Assembly (NCBI GenBank): GCA_037447655.1 | Contig: JBBHKE010001317.1 | Coordinates: 183,600-247,599 of the forward strand | Reading direction: 5' to 3' | Source: Zygnema cylindricum | Taxonomy: Eukaryota; Streptophyta; Zygnematophyceae; Zygnematales; Zygnemataceae | DNA length: 64,000 nucleotides | In this document: positions 23,128 through 35,978 of the stretch, in pieces | How the letters are laid out: each line of letters begins with the position of its first letter | How positions within the stretch are numbered: the first letter of the stretch is position 1 | The notes under the pieces: model-generated | What the model saw: only the letters and a program-made list of their open reading frames with translations | The model's database searches: none | What the model was told of the DNA's origin: nothing | Program-made: the position numbers and the translations under genes

Positions 23128-26100
23128 TCACTTTGCAGCCGAAGCTTGCTTTGTGGAGCCGTGATTTACCGCCACCGGCTTTGACTGCATTCTTTGCGCC
23201 CGCTTTTGTACCTCTGCTTCATGATGCACTAATGCAGCATCCAGCGACTGCAGGTAAACACAATCAGCAATTAATTTCCTATATTGAAACATACATCTCC
23301 TGATTGTGCTTGATTACGATAACTGTAACTGCACTGTATATCTCTATTAGCGTAATGTTGTTTTCAGCATTTGAACCCATTTTCCTCTGTGCACGCATGT
23401 GGTTTACAACTTATCCAATGGTTGCCACGAAAAGCTAGATTCTTACCTGTTGATTGGCAGCCTCCAAGGGAAAATTGGACACGTGTGCACAAGAATAAGT
23501 TGTTTAAGTGGCAGAACAAGCATTTAACGCTAACAGCAATAGTGTACCAATCACCACACAGCCACAATCCCGCATTTCCACAAGCTCTCACACGTTCAAT
23601 CAGACTGCCGCAGAGGCAAGTAAATGGCAAGCGAAAGTTGTTGCTTCACTCTCCTGACTTCGTTGATAGACAAGCAGTAGAGCTAAAAACATTTACATAC
23701 CTAGCAACAAGTGCGCACCCTTGTACACAATACATCTCTAAATCTGAGAGTCAATACTTTCGAAAAGGCCCACATATTCCAAAAGCAGCCTGTTCAAAAC
23801 CTCACAACACAAGTTAGTCAAGTAGAAATATCATGAAAAAAACCAGGTGAAGTAAGGCCCATCACCTGGAACATGGGCTGGAGAAGCTGCGAAACGAGAT
23901 GCCGATGTTCCGCTGGAGCTGCTGCTTTTGCCCTCTGTCCCCGAATGGCCCTCTGGAGTCAATGTCTGTAATTCCCTCCCTATGAGGCATTTAGGGTTTG
24001 CTGCACGCGGTAGGGCGGCTGGAAGGGGCCCACCTCCAACTTATCGTACAGCAAGTCAATGCCTTTTTTGTGACGTTCCGCCTGCCAGGAAAGAAAGAGT
24101 GAAAGAAAAGAAAAAGGATACAAAAATATTAGTCATTGTCCTGACAGCAGAATGGGTATCAACCTTCAAGATATTACAAGAAAGCCACAATCTTTGCCTG
24201 AAGTAGAAGAGACGCAAGACAGGAAAAGATTCGATTTCACATAAATCTGACACATACAGCACTCACTTTCTCCAACAGCATCTGATTGGTGACGGGAAAT
24301 GTGCCCCAGAAATGCTTAAGCAACTCCTTAACACCTTCGGCATGCTGACAACCACCCCTCCCAAAGCCCCGTTCTTCACAGTTCACTCCCTTGACCTTTT
24401 GGAGATTAATACCATTCACATGTTACAACAACACTAGGCTTGCTCGTCACTTCAAACATTGAAACATAGCCAGACATTGTCATGGTTGCAATGCCTTTTA
24501 GCAAGAAAATCCCATTAACAACTGTTCTCAAAAACTTCCTCCTTGCCTCCTGATAAACTTCTGTCGGATCCCTTGCTCCTCCTTCCCTTAACAGACATAG
24601 AGAACCCATGGCATTAACAAAGAAAACATATCCACAGTTTTGTCAATAAACACCTGGTAGACGATTTTGGAGGATGCCCCAAGACACCCCGACAGGCAGC
24701 ACCATTGATTAGCATTTGAATGTGCTTTTAGTATTTTTTGTCACAAATAACATTGTGTCAAAGAAGCCGCCAGCTCAACATGCTTACTGCAAAAATAGTT
24801 GAACGAATGCTCTCTGGGAGGGGCGCAAGGACACTTTTCTCTGCAGTGGGTCCCTCCATCGTTTTTGCCGCTGCCATATGATGAGTCAAATCCTTGAGTA
24901 CCTGTGTTCCCAATATTACTCCTCTCCTGTAATTAAACATTAAAAGTCTCAAGCAACACATCTACCTCGCCTGCCGCAATCGCACTTGATGCAACAGTTC
25001 ACCATCAGCGTGGTCATATAACACATTGTGGGCCAGACTTAATGGCTTTTCAAGGTGAATACTAAACCTGGATATAAGGTACAAGTTAGTTACTGCAGAA
25101 TGTATCTGATCTGGAGAACTGTACCTAGCATTAGTGTAGATCAGCAAAGATACCACAATAGTACACAGCCCACATTAACATGAGAGAGGCGGTTTCCAAA
25201 GCTTTATTAAGGTATGACAATTGATGCCTCATTACCTCCATTACAGACTGCTCATAAAAAGCAGGGCAAATCCACACTTGCTAGCTGCTTCTTCCTTGGA
25301 CAAAAGATATCACAGATCCAACACAGAACTTGCAGACCACTGGAGATGAAAAAAACAGTTTTCATAAATCTCCTTCCTCTAATCCTATTGCCCAATGCTT
25401 TACATGCCACCACTTCAAACTGCACTCTTCTCAAGTCTCCACTGCTTGCTAGCCAAATTCCAAATATCATCTGTATATTACCTTTGTTGCCTGGTCCGGG
25501 AGCATAATAGGATCCACAACTTGAATGGAAACAAGCTCTCCTGCCTGATCCCTCATGGCCTGTGCTGCCTCCCTTGGATCCAGCCGTCTGCTAGTGCCAT
25601 GTGGCAACCGCCCCTCCCCAGCTGCTGCTGACTGGACATCGAAGTACTTTCTAGGATCCTGGAAAGTGTCACCTTTTCCCTCGAGTCAGAACAAAGGAGA
25701 AGTCAGGGTAAGCAGTAGAATACCGTTCTGTGAAGAAGGTGCCGGTTATGCCATCCAGCCCCAGTGACTCAAAAAGGAATTGTAGGTTGTTGAGACAAAC
25801 GTTCCTTATAAGTTTACAGATTGTCAGCTCAGCATCGTCTCACATAACCTCATCATGTGGAAGATTTCCACTACTAGCAGGTTGGACACGAGTTAACTGG
25901 CAACAACCTATTCTAAACAAGATATTGCATTAATTCTGTCATTTCCGCAACAAACTACCTCTTCACATCCAAAAAAACACCACTTGTTTCAAAAAACGAA
26001 TCACCTGGATGCACAGTGGAACCACTGCTGGAGCTGTTGGTTCCTGTAGGTCATCTAATTCTGTTGCCTGTTTTAGCTTTTCCTCCCTTTTGCGTTGCTC

Positions 26101-29100
26101 GTCAGGGTCTGTGGCCTCTGTATTTCCCATATTAATCCATACATCACCCTATGTTCTGTCATAAGCTCACACAAAGCAGTCGAAGTTCCCATATTATCAG
26201 TTCTGGCAAAAGCAATATACCAATCCTGAAAGCCTGCTTGCCAGACTTGCAGTGAAGCTGACATACAAAAGTAGGTGCACCAACAAAAAAAGATAGTTCC
26301 TCTGAAACTTGGCCAAAAAGTTTGTTTCTGGATTGCACCTTGAGCAGCTTCTCTTGCTGCCAATGCCGTTGCCACAGTCCGGGCATCAGCATTCTCCACA
26401 TCTGCAAACAAGGAAATAACCTTAATAAACCGACAAGAAAAGCAGCAGAAACAGTGTGGCAACCTGTTCATTTGATGATTCCCAAGGACCTCAAAGCTAA
26501 AGACATAAATCTTTCAGGATTAAAGCAAATAAAAAAGTTAACAGTGGCTGACCAAGAATTCGCCCCTGTAGAACTACAGCTGCATGACGGTTGATGTCTT
26601 TAAATATCGTTCGTGAGGTCGGACGCACATTCGCATCACTATCATGCATCTCCTTCCCTCCGTCTCTCAAAATGCCATGACACTGTGACCACACCAGCGC
26701 GTATTAGAGCCACAACGCATTTCCATCTATGACAAAGCCCATTGTCTACTGCTTGACTACATCACAAAAAAGGTGTAAGAGTAAAAGAAAATACAATGAA
26801 TAGAAACACATTCATGCTCAGGTTTTCCCTAAGAATGTATGGCATCTTAAGGGCAGAGACACAAGAAGGCTGTGCGAACATTCACAAAGAGTTACACATT
26901 GGAGATGACGCCCTCACCCCAGTAGTGGTATAGTCGTCAGCATCATCAGCTGCCATATTCACTGTTGGATCGACTCTATGAATCTGTCCAAATCCCCGTC
27001 GCCATTAAGAATGAAGCACAAGTAAGCTACATCGTGACTATCAGCATTACCATTTTTTTTCCGCCACTTAAATCAACTTTATTTCGTGCGCACGTGCCCG
27101 ATTTTCATTTAAAGACCACCAATCGAAAACTAGAAGCTTACTTTTCCATCACAGCCTTCTGGTTAGCAATCCGAGAAACAAGAGTTTACAGGGCTTAACA
27201 TTTAACGCTAATAATAGCGATTCACAGTGTAAGCTCCAGACTTGACAAACTTAGGTGAGCAGACAGGGTTTCGTGGATTCAATACTGGGAAAACTGGGAA
27301 AAAAAGCTCAAGCTAAAATTAAAAAATGATGTGTTTATTAATGTACAGCGGGAACCACTTTAAGGGGATTGTTGTCCACGTGGGTACTTCAGGTGTCCAT
27401 TTATGCTGCAATAAAGTGCCACTGCTGAATGTTGTAGGTGATATACACTTTTGCACGGAAGTAATGACTACAGAAACACATGCTGCTTTTGGCTATCGTT
27501 ACACGGCATTGGTCTTTCCAACTGAAATTTTGTAGGGATGAGCAAGAAAATTAACTAGGCATGGCCATACAATACCTTTTGCCTCGACTCTTCAGTCAGT
27601 TTTGTATCTTCATTCACGAAGATGGCCAGGTCTTCATCATCAGCTGCTTCTGCAGCAGCCGCTGCTGAATTTTTTGTTTTAAACTGGTATTCGGCGCGAC
27701 AATATTTGGTCCAGAACTCTTTTTCGTTCATCTGCAGCAGCATCCTCACAGCATACTTTTAGAATAGTGACTTAAAACTTCCCCCCATGCATCAGTTTTG
27801 GAGAGTGACGACTAGTTGGAGGACAATGCCAATGAACGAAAACCTTGTCCATAACTGGAAGTTGAGATGTCTCGACGGACAAGACTTTTGTTGACAAAGG
27901 AACCAAAGCTAAGCATTCATTCGCATCATTCTCCTTGAGATCAGTAAGCTGCAAATGATGGAAATACTCATGACATATATTGACGTGAAACTGACTTAAT
28001 TAGACTCACCTTCGCTGGAACACAGTGCAAGAACGCCCGAAGAACTGCAGGTTTCTCTGCAAAAATCTGTTCACAAGCAAAAAGAAGTGTAAAAGCTTAG
28101 ACATTGATACAGATTCTACAACAATACACTTGTAAAAATTACCAGACATTTGAAAAAAACTGCAACAAGATTGTGCCTATCGTACAGCTAATTTCTTAAA
28201 CACGGTTTGACTTTGTCCAACAAGTAATTAAGGTGAATATCATAACCATGGCAGAGAAATGAGAGGACCAGAAGTGATGGTACAAATGTTACCTGAGCAA
28301 TAATCTCTGGCGTAAGGTTGAATGTGACAGTGTTCGTCTGCAATATTCTTCCCCCCAACATTCTCACTTAGCATCTTATGGATGGATTGAATGAAGTTGA
28401 GTGGACTACATGCATCTGCATTTCGCATCGCACGACTGCACAAATTCAAGCAGTCAGCCGGGTTTGGGGTCAACATGAACCAGAACAAACGAACAGGTTT
28501 TCCACAATTCAGAAAAAAAATGGCCTTTAACTATTAGAACAATTTTGGTTCTGCCTGTGCAAATTTTTAAGACAGTTTCGCCCAGATGGGTGGAGTTGAA
28601 CCCTGCTTCGAATCACCTTCCAGAAGGTGGGACGAAGGAACGGAGGTGCAGATATACTAACACAAAAACTTAAGCTGAAATCGAATGGATTGAAGGTGAA
28701 GAGAGTAGTAGCCTGTAAGGACAGTCCTACAACATATGAGAGGCCAAATATACGAGCTCATAAAACCATACAACGCAGGAATGACTTACGTCAAAATAAA
28801 CCATTACAGGGGCCACGGCATTTAAATGCTACGAGAGAAGAACTGCCACTTAAGAAGCTAATAGGAAAATCCTGCCTACTCTGGCTTTGAAAGAATGAGT
28901 GCAAGATTCTCCGAACAACCCCGTTCTGATATTTGAGTTGCGCTATCAGAGTAAAATCAATTTTGGATCTCACCCGTCCATCAGTAACTGGCCGCACATC
29001 AGCAAGCATAGCACTTGCAATACCAGTTCGTTGTCGCTTTTTTGAAGAAGCCTCTCCCTCTAGAAGCTCCTTTTTTAAACAATGAAAGAAAAACTCTGTT

Positions 29101-32100
29101 AGTTAATTAATAGCCAATTCTGAAATTGTGAAAAAAGCAAGTTCGTTGCAAACAAGAAGAAGTCTCTCAAAGTAGCACAAATCTCCAGCCCCCCAGTGAA
29201 ATCCCTTCCTTTTTCAATACCATCGCCCCCTCATTTCCTTTTAACCTTTTACCTTTCTCCTTCACGCCCCCTACTTATTCATCTATCCCTTCAGCATTCT
29301 TACACATGGATTTTTCTATATCGACATTCTGCTACCTATCCTGCTTGCTCTAGGTGCCTCCCACCCTGCTTTTCCAAGTTTGCCCCTTCATTCCGTCCAA
29401 CTTCCCTTTCTGGTTTCCAGGCAGGTTCTACCTTGCGTGTAGCCCAAAAGTCCTCCTCCTTCAAAATACCACTAATGACAAGCTCCTGGTGCAGCCGCCG
29501 CAAGTGACTGATAACCCACAATCTCCCAGCTTAGATATCTCCACATCAGCATTGCATTAGACTACTGATGACAATCATTTGCTAACTGCTTCCAGTTGAT
29601 ATCTTGACAGACAATGCTGACATGATATGGATATTGAAAACTGTCTTAAACAAGAAAATTCTGATTTTAAGTGATTCTAGGTTTTCCGTACATGTCATAC
29701 TAACATAAGTCTATATAGGCAGATCTGGATTTGTTTGTTGCACTGATGCAAACCTCCAGAATTTTGTTCCGTTTCTTTTTCATTTACTATCTTGGACCAA
29801 GAATGTGTACTATCTTTAGGCCATCTCTAAAAAGAAACTTGAAATTTCTCTACAATAACTACTTGCTATGCGAGTGGTATTTCCCTGGCTCATATGGTAA
29901 ACCTCGTTACATTATTAAAAAAAGTTTCTGCTTTAAAACTCATTTCTCTCTGTACACACTGGTCGTATTTTCATTTAAAAGAGTCCAATCAAAGGAAAGG
30001 GTTCTCCTTTCTATAGACGTGCCGATGAAAAATCCAACAGAGAGAAAAATAGGGTGATAAGGCTAAAATCACCTTTTCTGTAAAAGTGACACACGGTATA
30101 ATGGCACACCATCCAATATTTTAATCCACGCAATGACTAATTTGTTGATTGCATCATTCTTAGACATGAGAGAAACAGTCACCGCCAAATCAAGATAAAA
30201 TCATTTCAAAATTACAAACACAGTCAATTTGCCCTCCATCACATGAAAAAATACACTCATATATGCATTAATGGCCATGTTAAGCCAGGGACAAATCAAC
30301 TGACTGTCTATTGCGTTTTTGCCAAATGGAAGATCTCACCTATCAGACTGCAACAACTGTTGCCTTCGCTGCATTTCTGCTGGGTCCAATTGAAGTTCTC
30401 CTGGCCTTACAGATGGCCCAGACTGGGCAGGTTTTGAGGAGGCCACTGAAGGTTGACCAGCAGGAGAAACTCCCACAGGGCGGCCCTGGCTCTGATATGC
30501 AGCTGCAATATCGCACAGGACAAAGCTACCATCACTTAAAGGGTTTGGAAAAAAAAAACACAGACAGAGAGAGTCAACAAACACGAAGCACGTGACTTAA
30601 CTATGCATTTCACAGGTAGTCCATGTTTAATAGTCATATGAGATAGCAAAAGACAGACAAAGAAGTGGCTTCTCTTTTTAGATGCTAATGAGCGCTGGTG
30701 TCTTCATCCAGAATTACTGCTTTCGATCTTTGGCAACAACCACCAGCTATAAAGCCACCTTGCCAACAGTAAGTTTTGCAATTGCACTTGGTTGTGAGTA
30801 CAGCAATTATGAAATTCCTCTGAATTTTAACAGAAGGAACCTGGACAACAATGGTAGATTGCTGATCACTCACAAGCTCCTGACAGAGTCTTTCAGAGCA
30901 GCATTGATCTTTACCATAAATGTCTCGGCATCGGTCCCGGTCCTTGAATGAAGGAAGTACAAAAGTATAGCCACCTTCCACCTGCAAAACAGACTCAGGT
31001 CAAGAACTGTAAACACAACAAGTTCCCACAAATTCCAGAAGCAGTAGAACATAGTGTGCACAGGAGATGTGGCAACAATTGCCCTATTATCTTATCAACA
31101 TCGACATTTTCTGTTCATCAAAAGACACAAGAGAGTTCCTCCGCCGAAGATAAAAAAACATTCTCTGCAATACAATGCCGGCCCAAGGATCTAAGAAATC
31201 AGCCAGCCTCGTAACCTGCTCTTTACAGGGCACTGAAAATGCTTCTCATAAAACCAATAGAGCGATTTGTCTGATGTTAGGGAGATGCCAATGCCATGCA
31301 TGCATCAAACTCTATTCATGGTTTTATGTGTGGTTGCTCCTCTGATGCATAGTCGAATTGAGCATGCCAACATCATAACACCATATTCTTTTCACTATCA
31401 ATGGGACACGAGAATACACGTAGCTGCTTATAAAATCAATCACAAAAAAGAGCAAAATATCAACATACTGCCAACTCCATTAGAGTAGCTGGCCCATTGT
31501 CCAAAGAGCCTTTAAAAGAGCATCAATGACGGAAGAATGAGATTTTTATGCAATCGTTTGCAAAGGATATGGAAAAATGGACTAACAGCGGGGTCGGGAT
31601 TTGTTCCAAACTTGAGAAGGGCACTGGTTGCTGACGGGGTCTCCTTGCTCCACCGTTGCGCTGTCCTTCCCGGATGTGTTTCAGAAAAGAAATTGAATTC
31701 TCATTATCCCTTCTTTAAGCTATTCGGCATTGACAAAACATATGGTACAGTAGAAACACTCACGAAACATTTTTTTCCTGAGTACAATTACTGCATTACA
31801 ATGAAAAAAGTGGATTTATTTATGCTTTTAATAAAATCAGTGTGTACTACATCATTGAAAATGGAAAGTATGCCAGGCTGCCCTTCATTTTCCATTACAA
31901 GTTTTGACCTACTGGTCTGAATTGCATCTTCAGGTGTGCTTCAATCAAGATACACCAAACTAGAAAAGTCGAAAGGCAAAGACCTGATTTAGCTGAAAGA
32001 AAATAAAAATCGCATGCCACGTAATATTTCCTGTAGATATGAAAGGACAGACGGAATAGCACCAGATATCAAGGTAGCATCCTTGATTTCCTCACATTTT

Positions 32101-32377
32101 ATAGTACTTAGATCAACATTCAGTTTGGCTGCAGCTCGAGGATCATTTGGATTCCATGTAAAACTCCCGCGTTTCTGCAGAGCCAACAGCAAAGCAAAAG
32201 CTGAAAAAAAAAATATTAAACATTTTCTCCAAAAGCCTGATTGCATCAACCAACAGTTGATAATATGAAGAGACATACCATGAGGAGAACTCCATCAACT
32301 CCTGGCCCTTTTCCAGGCTTGTATTTAGCTTTTACAGATGAGAGCACAACATCCATGCCTCCATTCGAAGCCGCCAT
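23128..32377 (-). CDS. TFB1: TFIIH core subunit TFB1 (p62), spliced gene
   Basis: This encodes the p62/Tfb1 subunit of general transcription and DNA-repair factor TFIIH. Exons, with GT-AG borders and matching phases: 32377-32279, 32174 to about 32049, possibly 31992-31984, 30981-30915, 30502-30340, 29507-29432, 29069-28974, 28337-28293, 28066-28010, 27731-27576, 26983-26918, 26682-26553, 26401-26339, 26117-26005, 25658-25482, 24901-24788, 24344-24267, 24081-24034, 23952-23866, 23247-23128 (TGA). The deduced protein is about 629 residues, slightly longer than I recall for plant relatives. It shows the N-terminal PH-like domain (FTWNPNDPRAAAKLNV; YTFVLPSFKDRDRCRDI), BSD domain 1 (LHQELVISGILKEEDFWATRK), a linker (VTFNLTPEIIAQ; IFAEKPAVLRAFL), BSD domain 2 (NEKEFWTKYCRAEYQFKTKN), the INRHAAVVLQGR block and the C-terminal helices (KELLKHFWGTFPVTN; QLLQPMFQ; SLDAALVHHEAE). 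The start ATG at 32377-32375 is followed by an exon matching the family N-terminus. No stop or frameshift was seen. The exon 2 end is the only doubtful border. Confidence 0.93.
31984..31992 (-). other. possible 9-nt microexon of TFB1
   Basis: CTAAATCAG (Leu-Asn-Gln) is flanked by a good acceptor (TTTCTTTCAG) and a GT donor, and keeps phase 0 between exon 2 and exon 3. Including it with an exon 2 ending at 32049 gives the spacing seen in p62 relatives between the IKC and FHF-like strands. The donor at 32049 (GTCCTT) is weak, so this is a hypothesis. Confidence 0.35.
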
Positions 32378-32515
32378 GGCGACAGAGTTTGCGCCAGCTT
32401 CCCTAGCAAAGTAGAGAGGGTGGGGTCACAGACGTCGCCTTTCAGTTAAGTCAACTTTTGTCACGTCGCCAACTCACCACGTGATACGCGGTAGGAACAC
32501 GGTTATAGCTCAAAT

Positions 32516-33179
32516 CAGAGGTCGCAAAAGTCAAAAAAAATCATACCCGAAACCGACCGTTTTTTTTTTTTCAAAATCTGAGTAACCGACGCCCGACCGA
32601 GTTTTGTCACGCTCCAAAATTGTTAACCGTTAACCGACCGTCGTTTACGAAAAAAAAAATAACCGACCGTGCCCGCCCGTATCCTGAAAAGTACAAAATT
32701 AATCAATGTACGACGGAATAAGCCAATAATTACGATTTGTCGCGTTCCCTAAGATTTGCGAAATGAATAGTGTACTACTGTGTCAGATTTGCGACGCTTT
32801 GTCGCGTTGCCTAAGATTTTCGAAATGAATATTGACTACCGTGTCAGATTTGAGACATTTTGTCGCGTTCTCGAAGATTTTCGAAATAAATAGCTTACTA
32901 CAGTACCGTGTCAGATTTGCGACGCTAATCATGATGCCACGTACTTCCACGATACCAAAAGTACAAAGAACAATAATGTTGGAAAAAAAAAGTACAAAAT
33001 TTTCATTTTTTTGGTTTTTTGTTTGACCGACCGTAACTAACCGTTTTTTTTTTTCCTGGTGAGTCAACCGACCGTAACCGCCCGACCCCCAAAATTTGGC
33101 AACCGAATCCGTTCCGGATCCGGCGCGGGCGGTTGGTTAACGGTCGGTCACGGTTTCGGTTGACCGTTTGCGACCTCTG
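32516..33179 (+). mobile_element. hAT-type non-autonomous element, left copy of palindrome
   Basis: 664 bp with terminal inverted repeats CAGAGGTCGCAAA at both ends, flanked by an 8-bp direct duplication GCTCAAAT (32508-32515 and 33180-33187). An 8-bp duplication and a CAG start fit the hAT superfamily. No transposase is encoded. The interior has many (A)ACCGACCGT motifs and three tandem copies of a unit of about 62 bp (about 32738-32925). It lies 139 bp upstream of the TFB1 start codon. Confidence 0.85.
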
Positions 33180-33240
33180 GCTCAAATCCTTTCCATTTTC
33201 TAGTGTTGCGTATCGGTGGCCATTTGCCGATAACCGTTAT

Positions 33241-33932
33241 CAGAGGTCGCAAACGGTCAACCGAAACCGTGACCGACCGTTAACCGACCGCCCGCGCCGG
33301 ATCCGGAACGGATTCGGTTGCCAAATTTTGACGGCCGGGCGGTTGCGGTCGGTTGATTCACCAGAAAAAAAAAACGGTCGGTAACGGTCGGTCAACCAAA
33401 AAACCAAGAAAAATGAAAATTTTGTACAGTCCATACAATCCAACATTATTGTACTTTGTACCCTTTGGTATCGTGAAAGTACGTGACATCATGATTACCG
33501 TCGCAAATCTGACACGGAAGTAACACTATTTTTTTCGCAAATCTTAGGGAACGCGACAAAGCGTCGCAAATCTGACACGGTAGTAACAATATTCATTTCG
33601 CAATCTTAGGGACCGCGACAAAGCGTCAAAAATCTGACACGGTACTGTAGTACACTATTCATTTCGCAAATCTAAGGGAACACGACAAATCGTAATAATT
33701 GGCTTATTGATACGTCGTACATTGAAAAATTTTGTACTTTTTCACTTACAGGCGAGCACAGTTAGTCGCGAGAAATCGAGTTTCGGTTAACTTTTATTTT
33801 CGTAAACGCCGGTCGCTTAACGGTTAACAATTTTGGAGCGTGACATAACCCGGTCGGGCATCGGTTATTCAGATTTTGAAAAAAAAAACGGTCAGTTTCG
33901 GTTATGTAAAATTTTGACTTTTGCGACCTCAA
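33241..33932 (-). mobile_element. hAT-type non-autonomous element, right copy, inverted
   Basis: 692 bp, the reverse complement of the left copy along its length with scattered differences. It starts CAGAGGTCGCAAACGG and ends TTTTGCGACCTCAA, where the last two bases depart from the expected TG. The flanks are an 8-bp duplication ACCGTTAT (33233-33240 and 33933-33940), so this was a separate insertion. Only 45 bp of spacer remain between the two target duplications. Confidence 0.85.
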
Positions 33933-34055
33933 ACCGTTATGCCTTTTTTTTGGCCTACCAATAATCCATATATTAGCACAATATATCAATATCAATATTA
34001 TCGCAATCAGAAATCGATATTGTCAGTTTTTCATCGCAATAACACGGGTCCGATA

Positions 34056-34140
34056 ACTACACAGCGAATCACTATTAGAGTTAACAAATATTTAGTGTTA
34101 AAGAACAATTAGTGTGATTAACGCTAATTAGGAATTTGGG
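34056..34140. repeat. fragment related to the small MITE at 61.7 kb
   Basis: CTACACAGCGAATCACTATTAGAGT resembles the terminal repeat of the TA-flanked element at 61710-61906, followed by AACGCTAAT. No second end was found, so it is treated as a remnant. Confidence 0.4.
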
Positions 34141-34203
34141 GATTTTGAAGGAAATCACTAACTCTAATTTGTTTTTAAGGGTTTTTTCAATCACTTTATT
34201 TAA

Positions 34204-34886
34204 GGGTACGTCCCCATGTATTAAAGTATATACTTTTCTATGTCTTTTTGTCCTAAAATTCAAGGAATTTTGACAAAAACTTTAACCGTACAAGAAAATC
34301 ATTTTTACCAAAGTAGAGTGAACGTCAATTCATATTTTAGATGTACGACATGTTGGTCGTCATGTGTACGCATTTTGGCGTTTTCCCCTTTTCGACCCTC
34401 GGCAAGAGAATCCAACCCAAAAAAAACCTTCATCCAAAATCACCTCAAGGGGATGATTTTTGTTCAAGTACAGCCCAAACAGCGAATGAAAAACGACCCA
34501 CGCACGCGCCACAAGAGTGGGAAAATCTTTGGACGAGGGCGAGTCCTCGCTATTTTTCTCCGTGCCCGTCACACGTATGTACGGAGAAAAAAATTGTAAG
34601 GGTCTCACACCTCAACTTTCAATCATGGAGCCCTTTGCAAAATTTTGCGCCGTCGTCGCCTCTCCCCTCTCCCTCTCACACCAGTGCTTTTATCTCACAC
34701 TTTTTAGAATGAGACACGACAATGTTGGTATAAAATGAGAGATATTTTTAAAATATAATTTTCGACAATTTTTAGGTTATTTTTGAATAGCAAGTTGAGT
34801 GAGAAAAATAGAAAAAAAAACGAAATCGGGAAACCATGGCGGAAAGTTATTAAATCAATGACGTCGACGTTGTCACGAGTGAGCAT
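34204..34886 (+). mobile_element. PIF/Harbinger-like MITE M0, truncated by element B
   Basis: It begins TAA then GGGTACGTCCCCATGTATTA and aligns with M1 (55312-56235) along its whole length. It ends in the middle of the M1 match (after GTGAGC) at 34886, where the LTR of copia element B starts. The missing right half was not found beyond the retroelement nest. Confidence 0.75.
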
Positions 34887-35953
34887 TGCAATTCTGAGAC
34901 CTCCATAGGTCCTCAGAGTAGGCAGGTCACACAAAGCCTCTAGGATAACCTCGACCCCTTTGTGTTTCGGCAAGAATAAGTGCCACCCAGGCAAACAAAA
35001 ACACTGACCGCCTTCACCCCTGTGAAGGCAAGACTCCCCTGAGTCGATAGCAAAATGAATCTCTAAATTTGCTCCCCTGAGCAGTAAGTTATAGAGGGTC
35101 AAAGTTGACCTTTTGTACAAAAGCTCTGTGGGAGAGAGGGTCCTATCTACCAATTTTTCTAAGTCCTATCTCTCTCTAAAACTCTATCTACCGATGTACG
35201 GCACAAATCATATTACACTGCCGTACACAAAAGTACAGCTGCCGGTTTACTTTTTGTACGAATATTGTACGACATGGCCTAAATGTCGACACAAGTCATA
35301 TCCGAATTCGGTCCCGTAATCCCCGGAGATGCCGCGATCCAATGTAGTTGTGCCACGTGTCATCCGATGTGGCGATGACCACAAACCACCGAGATTCTCT
35401 TCCGCGATATCGACATTCTTCTCGGCCGTCCGAATGAATGCAGATTTCAATCGTAGCCGTCATAAATACTTGCGCGGTATTTGTTTCTTTTAAAGAAACA
35501 AATGGGCGATACTCGTTTTTTATCCAAATCGTAATCCGTACTTTTACATAACTGAATCTATGTATACCGTAAAAAGTTGTCGTTAAATGAATTATCCTAC
35601 GTGGCACTATTTAAATAACTAACAAACCCTAAAGCATCTAACTCTAGTCCTAGACTTAATGTATAAGTCTACCGGCTACCGGCGGCTTTATCAAACAGCA
35701 GGTACCAGGATCAAATCTTGGATGTGACATCTTCCCTTTTAGTAAAGAAACTACGAATCCGTAAATCAACTAATCTATTTCCCGTAAACCTCTCGATAGC
35801 CTAGGTAGCCATGGCTCTAACTTCCTCTCCAACTTTTAGTGACTGCAACAAGTGTGGGAGTTGAAGAGAGGAGTTAGAGGCAGATTTTTTTAGCTTCTTT
35901 TCTACATTATATTTTAGACCTAGAAAATACTAAAAAAACCATCAATTTCTACA
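34887..35953 (-). repeat. 3' LTR of element B
   Basis: 1067 bp, starting TGCAATTCTGAGACC on the plus strand and ending TTCTACA. It aligns with the LTR of element C (49619-50673) and the partial 5' LTR of B (44784-45097). GTAC-containing palindromes and a CCACGTG G-box occur in the middle. A degenerate box-B-like stretch, GGATCAAATC, is at about 35708. Confidence 0.8.
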
Positions 35954-35978
35954 ATCTTCTTCTTTTCTAGTCACTCTT

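Noticed and set aside
23371-23817. 148-codon plus-strand frame
   Set aside because: Lies wholly within the last TFB1 intron (23248-23865) with no recognised domain; host exons on the other strand explain the region.
24962-25156. minus-strand stretch with FSIHLEKPLSLAHN considered as a TFB1 exon
   Set aside because: It can be spliced in frame, but a direct join of the exon ending at 25482 to the one starting at 24901 restores the family sequence (MLPDQATK then VLKDLTHHM), so it is intronic.
29196-29560. plus-strand frames of 68-103 codons
   Set aside because: They overlap TFB1 exon 29432-29507 on the opposite strand and its intron; no independent support.
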